Of a stretch of DNA of 64,000 bases, positions 48,106 to 57,864 are shown one piece after another. The stretch is taken from positions 28,159,564 to 28,223,563 of the forward strand of contig OX459095.1 of NCBI GenBank assembly GCA_949775045.1, written 5' to 3'. The position numbers and the translations under genes are program-made. The notes under the pieces are model-generated. The model searched no databases. It worked only from the letters and a program-made list of their open reading frames with translations, and was not told the DNA's origin. The DNA is from Metridium senile (taxonomy: Eukaryota; Cnidaria; Anthozoa; Actiniaria; Metridiidae). Positions within the stretch are counted from its first letter, which is position 1; each line of letters starts with the position of its first letter.

Positions 48106-48539
48106 AACTTCAAATTTATTTATTAATTAAAGTTTCATTTTAGTTTTAATGGCCTCTACCGCTGACCTAAGTAAAATCACTGCCAAAATATCAAAAAACA
48201 TTTCAATGACGAAATACGAGATTTTCTACTTTCCTCAATTTCATTATTGCAGTTAATAATGCTGTAAAAGATCTTAACGGATTATCTTTGTGCTCTAAGT
48301 AATCTGGAAATAGGGATTTATAGCAATAAACTTGATTGTTATTTTGACTTGTATAAACTTGCTATAAACTAAGTATAGGCAATTTCCTTACCTCTTTTAT
48401 CCATCACCCAGGTCATAAATAAAGCACTCACAATCATAGCAATAGCTGCCCAACCTGACAGAAGTAAAACCTGCCAGTTTCCCCAACCACAGGCAGCCCA
48501 AGCAATTCACTTTTACAGTACACTGTAAAAACAAAGGAG

Positions 48540-48895
48540 TCGTTTTGGCCCTTAGGAGTCAAAACGACTCTTAAAAATAAAAGTCGTTTTGACCCCTTTG
48601 AAGAGTCATTTTGGCTCCAGGAGTCATTTTGACTCCTACAAAGAGTCAAAATAACACCATAGTAGTGTCGTTTGACCCTTGCAAAGAGTCAATAAGCTCT
48701 TCTAAGAACTATAGTAGTGTCGTTTGACTCCTACAAAGAGTCAAAATAACACCATAGTAGTGTCGTTTGACCCTTGCAAAGAGTCAATAAGCTCTTCTAA
48801 GAACTATACTAGTGTCGTTTGACTCTTCCAAAGAGTCAATAAGCTCTTCTAAGAGTCGAACTACACTTTATTAGAGTCAATTTGACCCTTCTGAA
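48540..48895 (+). repeat. Left subterminal repeat block of the 5.8-kb element
   Basis: About three units of 95 bp with ATAGTAGTGTCGTTTGAC, CAAAGAGTCAATAAGCTCTTC and short inverted GACTC/GAGTC motifs. Confidence 0.85.
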
Positions 48896-49147
48896 GTGTT
48901 GTATTTTCAACATCTATTTTGATATATTTTTGTAGTTCGATAACATGTTTTTCGGTATAAAAGGAACACAAATGATAAGGCCTATAGCGTACCATGCACT
49001 ACACGAAAAAACGCATTTGCTTATAGTTTATTAAGCCTAGCAAATATGGAGTGAATTTCATTCACAATATTTGAATTACGTTTGCAAATATAAAATAAAA
49101 AATAACTTTGCCCATAGTGCAAAGTTATTGCAACGTTTATTGACAAT

Positions 49148-49480
49148 TTGCTAGTCTTGCTAAGTGTTACAACGCTCGCGCGTAGAGGGGCATGGGCCGG
49201 GGATGTTTATCCCCGGCCCAAGGTGCTTTGCAAACCACGGATTACATACCGTTTGAAAGTTTTGGCGCCCGTTTGTCTTTGTGGCGTTGGTGACTGTTTT
49301 CAATCACAAAAATGGACCTTTACCCGGTTAGAATCGCTTATGCACGGAACCCAAGTGTTTGTATATCATTCAGGAAGAACTTGTGCTATATTTGACGAGT
49401 TAAAGAGAATGACTTGCTGTCTTTATTGCCGTTTAAAGTATCCAGGTAAGAACACTTTGATTCTCAATTTATACTATTAG
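49148..49480 (+). CDS. Unrecognised open frame inside the 5.8-kb element
   Basis: A 110-aa frame with several cysteines (CLCGVGDC, TCCLYC), GC richer than its surroundings around 49170-49320. A consensus splice donor (AG|GTAAGA at 49446) lies near its end, so it could be an exon of a former transposon gene that ends there. I recognise no domain. It may be non-coding. Confidence 0.25.
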   Translation: MLVLLSVTTLARRGAWAGDVYPRPKVLCKPRITYRLKVLAPVCLCGVGDCFQSQKWTFTRLESLMHGTQVFVYHSGRTCAIFDELKRMTCCLYCRLKYPGKNTLILNLYY

Positions 49481-51047
49481 CTACAGATATGATTTTAATA
49501 ATGGCTTGTTTTAAAACCATTAAAAGCGTTTTGTAAAGCGAAATGATTTCCTTGACTACTTAAAGAAGAAATAAACTCCAAGCAAAAGAATTGTTTGGAT
49601 AAGTCGAAGCGGTCATCTTGTCGAAATATAAGCTTACTAACTCTCTCTATAATATAAGCTACAAATATGATTCTTGGCTTGTTTTAAACCTTATTTCACA
49701 AGACAGAATTTGTTCTAAACTTAAGATTGCTAAGTGAAAAGTGTCTCCGTTTTATAACCTATGATCTTAATAGAGTGTATTTAATTAAACCGTGAAATGA
49801 GTACTGAAAAGCCCGCCAAACTAACGGTCAAGCAAATCGGTGGGTTTCTGCAAACATCTACAATAAAAATAAGGCATACAATGGCGTTCTCCCTTGGAAA
49901 TAACAAACAGTTTTCGAGATACTATGCTACCATGTTTATATGAGAGGACAGAGACATGTTTTTTAAAGAAGCTAAAAATCATTTGATAAAAGCAATGTAG
50001 ACACAAGTGCCATTTTATATTCATAAAAAATATCGCAATGTTACAATTTTTATCAAAAGGACTCTATTTTGTTTTTAGTATTTGCCTTTCTTGTGTTGGC
50101 ATGTCAATTGACTTAAGTGGGGCTAGTGCCATCTGCATATTTACAGCTAACATGAATGGGGGTGTATGGTAAAGTTAGATGCTTCATTATTGATTGCAAG
50201 TTAATCAAATTGGAGTGGGGCTAACGCCATAGCATGTTTACTGTTAGTGTAAATGGAGGCTTATGGTAACACTAGATACTTATGGCAATTGTACAAGCCA
50301 ATTAAAGGATTCAAATATTAAAATACCTGATCATTAAAAAGTACTGCTCTAAGATTATATTTTGCTTTCTATAGTTATTTGTGAATAAGCATACAACTGG
50401 AAAGTTTGACAAACGTCAGAAACGAAAAAACAGAAATTAAAGAGAAAAGAACTTAGAGAAAGCACCTGAGGTGTACATGGGGATTTTTCCACACTCTAAA
50501 GCAAGTGATGTTTTTCTCTTTTGGTTTTATGTTGGGCAAAATTGTTAAAAGTGTAGAGTCACACAAACTTTTAGAAATGTCAGAAATGTGTGTATTATAA
50601 TTAAGTAATCCAAGATATAGGATTACATTGCCAAAACTCTTGAACATAATGATTAGTGGAGGCAGCCAAATCCAAATGAACTTTGTTATTATTATTTTTT
50701 ATTAAGTATATGAATATAATCAGAAACCTGTATGATAAGCACAATTATAAATTCATTTGCTTATTTGGTGACGCCAAACATCTGTAATCTTATAGCAATA
50801 ATTGATGTAGCTTTGTAAATGTAGTTGCTATTTTAGTTGAATAAAAAAAGTTTTTATAACTGTCAGTTTCTAGTTTGCAATCATATTTTCAACTAAGAAA
50901 GAATAAATAAGTTTTTCATGTGAAAATATTGGTTTTAAAATAATTTTTGTTTACATGATATTATATAGTTTAATACTTTTAATTATTGCACATTTAAACA
51001 TTTGAAATACGATCAAATGTGCATAATAAACATATAATAATATAAAT

Positions 51048-51310
51048 GGAAACTAGCGAGTAAACTAGACTAAAAGTGTAGACTGCGTCAGTGTTTGATA
51101 TACACGATAGATAATGTAATGAAATTTGTAACACTGTAAAAAATGTTGACTTAATTAACTTTACTGACGTTTAGAGCTTTAGGCCTTCGTTGGAGCAAAA
51201 GAGTTAATAGACTAAAATAGATACTAAATATAAATATGAAGCGCTTGAAACATCAGTAAAGTAATGTCAACATTATTTACGGTGCTACACATTTCATTAC
51301 ATTATCTATC
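51048..51310. mobile_element. Foldback element of the AACTAGCGAGTAAACTAG family
   Basis: Left part GACTGCGTCAGTGTTTGATATACACGATAGATAATG, core GTTGACTTAATTAACTTTACTGACG, right part GTCAACATTATTTACGGTGCTACACATTTCATTACATTATCTATC. Matches 28530-28741 with substitutions. Nested in the 5.8-kb element. Confidence 0.65.
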
Positions 51311-51623
51311 ATATAATAATATAATGAACACTAATTTATCTCACACATACAAAATCAAATTTGAACACTTAAAGATAAATTCCATATTGCAATTAATAAC
51401 CAATTGTTTTTCCAATTTTTACATTTTATTGGCCAGAGCCCTGCTAGTGCAAGTAAGCCAACTAAGAGAGGCAGGACAATGGAGAAAAATGTGCTACATA
51501 ATTGGGCTGAAACATTTCAATTCCATCTAAGGTTAGTAATCTGCTAACTAATTATTTATTAAATAATTATATTTAGTATAAATACAAAGGTGATTATACA
51601 AAATAATCACCTTTTCAGACAAA

Positions 51624-51741
51624 ATGGCTTCCAGTAGTCGCTTTGTCACTGTTAGTGAAGATGAAATTGAAAACTTTAAATAAAATGCTGTCCCAAAATC
51701 GACTAAAGAAGCTACAAAGTTTGATTTCAAGCTATTTAAAG
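51624..51741 (+). pseudogene. Short fragment resembling the N-terminus of DUF3504/Crypton-type proteins
   Basis: From an ATG the frame reads MASSSRFVTVSEDEIENFK, a stop, then NAVPKSTKEATKFDFKLFKG up to a donor-like GTATCA. 'RF-x-x-x-(S/T)E-x-E-I ... K-x-T-K-x-A-x-K' is a pattern I associate with the start of QRICH1/ZMYM-like and Crypton tyrosine-recombinase-related proteins. A similar short piece is at 58787-58864. Too short for a firm assignment. Confidence 0.3.
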
Positions 51742-51869
51742 GTATCATAGTAAATTTTCACGTTTTTTTTTTTTTGGCATTATGGAGACAATGTTTACAA
51801 TTTTTACGCATGACGATCACGCTTTTAAAAAATAAAATATTTTCACTTTCAATGCTTGTTTCCTCAGGC

Positions 51870-52260
51870 GAAGTGATGATTGGTGAATATTTACCTCGCA
51901 GCTACATGTAGAAGATTTGCCGCTCGGTAAATATTCACCAACCATCACTTCGCCTTTGCAGTTCTCAGTCACATGTACTACTCACATAAAAAGCACCGCT
52001 TTAAAACATGAAGTTGGTGGACGTCAATCAAACTGTGTTTACAAGTTGCACAGTGTTTGTTACTTCAGTTAGGTTCCATAACATGCTTGAATCTGACGAA
52101 GAGGATTTTCGACAGATTCAGACATGTTTCGCAGCCCGACTTAAGTAAAAAACACCATGCATTTTGTAAACACAGTTTGATTGACGTCCACCAACTTCAC
52201 ATTTTATAGCAGTGCTTTTCATGCGAGCGGTGCACATGTGACTGAAAACTGCTGTAAATA
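51870..52260. repeat. Nested inverted repeats inside the 5.8-kb element
   Basis: First hairpin: GGCGAAGTGATGATTGGTGAATATTTACC (51872-51900) faces its complement at 51923-51953. Second: AAGTTGGTGGACGTCAATCAAACTGTGTTTAC (52010-52042) faces 52167-52198. Confidence 0.85.
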
Positions 52261-52919
52261 ACAATGATTATATAATTGTACTGTTTGCCTTTACAAAAAA
52301 GCATTTGAGTTAAGTTTGTTGACATTCTAGCTGACATTTCACATCAAAATGTTTTATTTTTAGTTAAAAACATTAAAAAAAGTCAGCAAAAACAAATTGG
52401 TCCCAAATTGAACATTTATTCATAGAATTAATATTAATATGTTTTGTTTTGTCTTAGTTTTCAGTCAACGTTGAAGCAGGTATTGTTTCGAAAACCTTCA
52501 ACCAGAGCCAAAGAAATGAGTTTGTAAAAGACATCTGCACTCTTATTACATTAAATACAAGATATTCCACAGAAGCCGAAAGGGAGATAATATAATAACA
52601 CTTCAATTATATTGCATGCAATTCAACTTGAGTCATTTTTTATAGTCATATTAGTGTCTTTTTACATTTTTATACACTCGCCCACAAATAGGTATTTTCT
52701 ATAATATTTTATTATATATGATGTGGGATAAAATAGTTATACAATGTTTTCTTTCTGGCTTGTTTGTGCGAAACTATTGAATAATTGGTATAAGCATGTG
52801 ATTGTCCATATATGTGGTTGATATCTTAATTTCCATTCAAACATTGCTTCAATAAACTTATTGTGAACATCATTCTGGTATTTAATCATTTCTTTAATAA
52901 GGGTCGAGTGAGTCGCTCT

Positions 52920-53430
52920 TTGAAGTATCAAAATATTTAGTTCTGGGAGTCAAAATTATAACACTTTGAAAAGTCAAAATGACTCTTTGGGGTGTCGGTT
53001 TTGTCACCCTTTAAGGGTTCAAAACAACTCTTTCTAGAGTCAAAATTATAACACTTGTAAGGGTCAAAATGACTCTTTGCGGTGTCGGTTTAATCACCCT
53101 TCAAGGGGTCAAAACAACTCTTTCTAGAGTCAAAATTATAACACTTGTAAGGGTCAAATTGACTCTTTGCGGTGTCGGTTTTATCACCCTTTCAGGGGTC
53201 AAAATAACCCTTTCTAGAGTCAAAATTATAACACTTTGAAGAGTCAAAATGACTCTTTGCGGTGTCGGTTTTATCATCCTTCAAGGGGTCAAAACAACTC
53301 TTTCTAGAGTCAAAATTATAACACTTGTAAGGGTCAAATTGACTCTGCGGTGTCGGTTTTATCACCCTTTCAGGGGTCAAAATAACCCTTTCTAGAGTCA
53401 AAATTATAACACTTTGAAGAGTCAAAATGA
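52920..53430 (+). repeat. Right subterminal repeat block of the 5.8-kb element
   Basis: About five units of 90 bp sharing GACTCTTTGCGGTGTCGGTTTTATCACCCTT and TCTAGAGTCAAAATTATAACACTTG, near-identical. Confidence 0.92.
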
Positions 53431-53441
53431 AAAAAATCAAA

Positions 53442-54235
53442 AATCCTGTCTTGTTGTTAAACTTATTTAATGTCATTCTGGGTGGTTTTTGAACGTTTTA
53501 GAGCATTTTTTCTTAATGTTTGCCCACCTGTACTTAAATATGGAAAGGCTGGTCACTCGTGATCGAGATCGCTTGTCTTCGATGGTCGAAAAAATTATGC
53601 TTAATCCTTCCTTTGCTTTCAAAATCCCCTCAGCAACATAGATTAATGATCCTTCTGTCCAGAGACCAGCAAAATTTTCACAGATCCCCAGTCAGACCTC
53701 ACGAAATCATAGATATTGAACGATTTTCAACGACAAGTTTCCTTCATATGATTTGTGACTAGCGCTTAACAGACACCGATAACTTCGCAACCAGGCCTTC
53801 TTTTGTAAAACTCATTCTGATTGGATGATTGGTAACCATGGAATACAGTCGTCCAATCAGAATGAGTTTTACAAAAGAAGGCCCGGCTGCGAAGTTATCG
53901 GTGTCCGTTAAGTGCTAGTCACAGATCATCTGAAGGAAAATTGTCGTTGAAAATCGTTCAATATCTATGATTTCGTGAGGTCTGACTGGGGATCTGTGAA
54001 AATTTTGCTGGTCTCTGGACAGAAGGATCATTAATCTATGTTGCTGAGGGGATTTTGAAAGCAAAGGAAGGATTAAGCATAATTTTTTCGACCATCGAAG
54101 ACAAGCGATCTCGATCACGAGTGACCAGCCTTTCCATATTTAAGTACAGGTGGGCAAACATTAAGAAAAAATGCTCTAAAACGTTCAAAAACCACCCAGA
54201 ATGGCATTAAATAAGTTTAACAACAAGACAGGATT
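53442..54235. mobile_element. 794-bp foldback with 384-bp arms
   Basis: Arms 53442-53825 and 53852-54235 are inverted copies, differing at only a few bases, around a 26-bp spacer. The same 67-aa frame appears on the plus strand of one arm and the minus strand of the other (two residue differences); it is a consequence of the palindrome and matches no family I know. Confidence 0.92.
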
Positions 54236-54548
54236 GAAATATGTTCAAATTTATTTCAATAAAAAATATCGATTTTTTCCTCACATATCTCTACTGTAAA
54301 AGTGAATTGCTTGGGCTGCCTGTGCCCCAACCGAACACGATCTGACATGGCTCCGAGATCGGCCCCCAAGTATTCCACTCAATATTACAGACTAAAGCGA
54401 TGGCCGTGTACAATGATAACACGTACCATCGACGTTTGTAGGTTTTTAAACGTTGTACATCATTATCACTATCAAGTTTGTGTGTTTTTTGGCCTGTATA
54501 TGAACTAAATAGAGGAGAATATATATACCCATCTTTAGTTGCTTTCAT

Positions 54549-55154
54549 AATGTGCGATGTCTATTGTTTTGGTTGAGATCACTAATGCTAAACGTGGGTT
54601 TTGAATCTAATCATCTGCTAGAAGAGACACGAAGAAAAAGCATGCTGATAAAGCCATCAACCACAGCGAAGTCTTTGAAACTAGCACATATCAACGACCA
54701 ATGCAACGAGATATGATGAATTAATACCCATCTTTGAGACTCACAAGATGTGCTACGTCTACTGAACATGTCAATTAAGTGCTTTGGTTAAAGGAGATAA
54801 TATTGGGTTTGGAATTTATACATCTATAATATCAGTGCACGTGAGTTCCCGCTCAAAGAGAAAGTGTGCTTTCTGAGTCAGAACAACAAAGAATCTTTGA
54901 AATGAAATAATAACTTTTTACTTTGACTTGTATACAACTATATATACAATATTAAGATTCTTTTGTATTGCAATGGTTTCCATAGAAAGAAAACCTTATG
55001 CATTCAAATGACTCTGAAAAGTTTTGCAATATTTATATTTTTCAAAAGCAATATAAAACGCTCGCTTGTGTTTCTTTCAGATACTGTGATATAACTGACA
55101 CACTTTCTACATCTCCGAGCGTGTTTATATCACAGCTTATAATATAGATAGTAC
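54549..55154. other. 5' flank of the SLC49A4-like pseudogene, internally duplicated
   Basis: The segment 54527-54680 has a diverged tandem copy at about 54722-54905: ATACCCATCTTT, GATGT(GC)TA(C)GTCTA, TATTGGGTTT(GG)AATTTA and AAAGCATGC/AAAGTGTGC correspond. 55067-55140 resembles the reverse complement of 63590-63650. No gene. Confidence 0.45.
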
Positions 55155-55160
55155 TTGCAT

Positions 55161-55542
55161 GAGGGTCCTGAAGGGGGGTATCCAATCCCAATTCCCAATC
55201 AATTTTTTATCAAAATCCCAATTACCACAGGAAGCCCAAACATTAACCACAGAAAGCCCAAACATTAACCACAGGAAGCCCAAATTGAATACTAACCACA
55301 GGAAGCCCAAGATAGTTCGATTTTCTCTTCTAGTCTACTAAAACGACGTAAAATGTTGCAAATTACTCAATTTAAAACATTATTTTAGCATCTAAAGAGA
55401 AAACGAATGGACAAGAAATAGCCAAATCCTATGGACAAATCCCAATCCCAATGGACAAATCCCAATCCCAATGGGCAAATCCCAATTCCCAGCCTCGAAA
55501 AAAGGCAAATCCCAATTCCCAATTTACCCCTTCAGGACCCTC
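55161..55542. mobile_element. 382-bp inverted-repeat element with a 6-bp target duplication
   Basis: The ends GAGGGTCCTGAAGGGG and CCCCTTCAGGACCCTC are inverted. TTGCAT flanks both sides (55155-55160 and 55543-55548). The interior is made of short direct repeats (ACAGGAAGCCCAAACATTAACC; AATCCCAATGGACAAATCCC). Confidence 0.82.
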
Positions 55543-55924
55543 TTGCATCCTGCATCGCTATATCATAACAGCAATAGAAGCTAGTTCCTATGACTCTACC
55601 GGTGAATTAGAGCAGTTGGGATGTTGGGCGGAGAAACACTCGAAAAGGTTTCACTTTCAGCTCGTGATTTTTAAACTTTTCTCGCATTTTATATATTTAT
55701 TTAAATATTTATTTGATTGGTTAATTTCATTTAGAAGTAATTTTTCAGTCCTCATCCAGGTTGGCGGTTTGACGGTTTGGGCCTATTATACTGTTGGCGG
55801 TTTGACGGTTTTTGCCAATTTAAGAGGTCGGTTTTCGGGTTTTGCATTTTTAGAGGTCGGTTTTCGGTTTTTCGCGATCGGTTAACGGAAAAACATGACG
55901 AAAAATAGCGGTTTTGCGGTATGA

Positions 55925-56157
55925 CGAACCCCTATAATAGGCCCCCATCCAAATCAAGTCCCTTATACTTGGCTTTGTAAATAAATAACCCAGGCACGCA
56001 AATCCCACTGGACACTACTGTTCCCAATTCATCCATCCAACTCTTGTCTCGGGGAACATAAAAGCGATTACAAATATTAAATGGACTTAAGTTCCACCAG
56101 CCAATAGCATCACCGACAGTCGTCAGACCCTCAGCTATTGGGGTCTATACAGCTATT
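55925..56157 (-). pseudogene. Decayed SLC49A4-like C-terminal fragment
   Basis: On the minus strand this aligns to exon 3 of the two SLC49A4-like copies, covering the part from 'PIAEGLTTVML' to the C-terminal 'AKFK...LDLDE' region, with several indels that break the frame. It stops exactly where the MAPEG fragment begins. Confidence 0.75.
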
Positions 56158-56241
56158 CAATACACCAGAACCCAAAACGAACACTCTTTCACCATTCCAA
56201 GCAAATTGTTTCTTTGCTTTAGCAGTACTGTCACTACCCAT
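56158..56241 (-). pseudogene. Truncated MAPEG/TMEM79-like start
   Basis: From the ATG at 56241 the first 29 or so codons match the intact gene at 42470-43042 (MGSDSTAKAKKQFAWNGER), then run into the SLC49A4 fragment and a stop. The sequence upstream of the ATG (56242-56355) also matches 43043-43160. Confidence 0.8.
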
Positions 56242-57457
56242 AGTTGCTATACAATGAGTACGCTATGCAATGTTCGAGTCTGATGGCTGCCTAGCTGAGG
56301 AATCTAATCTTCGGAGAATGTTCGGCAAGTATTCGGAATACCGAACAGGAGTCTGTACTACGGACCATTTGATTCGAGGGGAGGGGGGTGTGGAATTCTA
56401 TGTTTCCTTTATCAGTTTAGTTTCGTGACGACACTTAAAACGGCTGTGAGGGAGACTACTGTATATTTAGCCCTCAGTATTTTATTTTTTGCTGATTTCA
56501 AGGTTGGCCGAGCTATGTTGTAGCTTCTTGAGTCATCTAGCAGCAGTAAGTAAGTAAGTAAGAAACTTTATTTATAGATGGTAGCACTAAATAGCTCAAA
56601 GCTAATAAACTTGTGGCCCTCATAATCAATAATTTACAAAGTTACATTAATAGAGTAGACGCACTAAATCCGTGACATATAATTAGTACATGTAATATTT
56701 TTGATATAAAAGTACGTTTCAAATCCGAAAACCTTCTTGAAATATGATATATATGGTAAGATTTATTAAAAAATATCATGAATATTATTCTTGTAAGCAA
56801 TTTGTTGGCTATTGACTAACTCCCAATCAGACTTATGATCTGGCATGATGCGTTATTTTGCAATTCGCCTTTTTCATATCGAGCAAGGGACTGGGTACGA
56901 GTGTGATAAACTAATTTCATTATGGTTCCAGAAAAAATAACCCCGTCTCATGGGAGAGTAACCAAATATAAGCTTATTCAGTGACCAAGTTTCAGAACGT
57001 TTGGCTATATAGAAAACAAATTATAAGCATCCAAACTCTGCCAAAGTTACAGAGAAATTTATGGTGTCCTTCCAAAACATCCTTCAAAACCATACATTCT
57101 TTGTATTTTCAAACAAACAAACAAAAAATACCATAATTTCTTTGCAATTTGCAAAAAGGTTGTTCAAACTTTAAATTCTTACTAATTTGTATTTTGTTCT
57201 TTCTTGTGAAAGGGTTTATTTTTTAATGAAATTAATGTTGAAAAAATTTGGTTCCAGTCCCTTGCTCAGCTTCATTCCAAGTCCAATTAAGAAATGGGAC
57301 TAATTTACCATGTACTTTATCTAAAATTATATTTTTTAGAAATGTGTATAAATATGTTAGCTATAATTTAAAAGAATGTAAATATTGAGTTTTTCAATTC
57401 TTTCTTCTTTTTTTTATAGAATCAATAGCAAACAAACGATTTAGTATGAATTAGTTC
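56242..57457. other. Intergenic part of the segmental duplication
   Basis: Blocks match 43043-43160, 44260-44375 and 44998-45060 in the same order and orientation. The rest is AT-rich and unrecognised, including an AAGT run near 56545-56560. Confidence 0.5.
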
Positions 57458-57459
57458 TA

Positions 57460-57638
57460 CAGTGGTACCTCTATTAAGCGGTCACCCATTAAGCAGTCAC
57501 CCTCTATTAGGTGGCCACAATCAAAAGTCCCAAATCTATTCCTATACCTATGCTATACGTACCTCTATTCAGCCGTTAACCTTTATTAAGCAACCAATTT
57601 ACAAAGATGAGGGTGGCCGCTTAATAGAGATACCACTG
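57460..57638. mobile_element. MITE, CAGTGGTA termini, TA target duplication
   Basis: Inverted ends CAGTGGTACCTCTATTAAGCGG and CCGCTTAATAGAGATACCACTG; TA at 57458-57459 and 57639-57640. Same family as 41834-41997. Confidence 0.85.
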
Positions 57639-57864
57639 TATTTATTTATTTTCTAAATAATAATTAATTTATATATTTATCTATTTTTTTTAACATATTT
57701 AAATTATTTTTAAACGTATTTGTAAGAGTTTCGAGACTTTGTATGAAACTCTTAATAAAGTTATTATTATTATTATTATTTAGTTCCAATTAAATATTGT
57801 TCACTCCGAGTTTAATTAATCTGAGCACTGTATGATACGATAATTGTTACAAAATTATTATACA

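Larger units (their letters stand above)
48488..54324. mobile_element. 5.8-kb DNA transposon inside the SLC49A4-like pseudogene
   Basis: The two ends are perfect inverted repeats of about 33 bp starting CACAGGCAGCCCAAGC and reading on to TTTTACAGTA. The 7-bp target CCCCAAC is duplicated at 48481-48487 and 54325-54331, and the intact paralogue has it once (…TTTCCCCAACCGAAC…). Inside each end lies a block of about 90-bp tandem repeats (48540-48895 and 52920-53430) built on GAGTCAAAA/GACTCTT motifs. The interior (49000-52900) has no long frame; it holds a 110-aa frame of unknown kind (49148-49480), several foldbacks and a short MASSSRFVTVSEDEIENFK fragment with a stop. The right end contains a 794-bp near-perfect palindrome. 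Superfamily not assignable: 7-bp duplications occur in a few groups (for example Dada, some P-like elements). Probably decayed or non-autonomous. Confidence 0.9.
45760..54548 (-). pseudogene. Disrupted SLC49A4 (DIRC2)-like major facilitator transporter, left copy
   Basis: Remnant exons on the minus strand: exon 1 in two parts (54325-54548 and 48392-48487), exon 2 about 46778-47451, exon 3 45760-46216. They align to the three exons of the intact copy at 57865-61704. Three lesions are visible. A 5837-bp transposon (48488-54324) sits inside exon 1. Exon 2 has one extra base just after its acceptor (CGTGTTATC against CGTGTATC), shifting the frame. The intron 2 donor is GAAAGT where the intact copy has GTAAGT; the next GT would shift the frame again. 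Removing the insertion restores phase 1 at the end of exon 1, so the gene was intact before. The N-terminus differs from the intact copy and lacks its dileucine signal. The long frame at 46672-47601 is exon 2 read through both splice sites. Not expected to make a full transporter. Confidence 0.88.

Noticed and set aside
53559..54118. Identical 67-aa frames on opposite strands
   Set aside because: They arise from the two arms of the 794-bp palindrome; no family resemblance.
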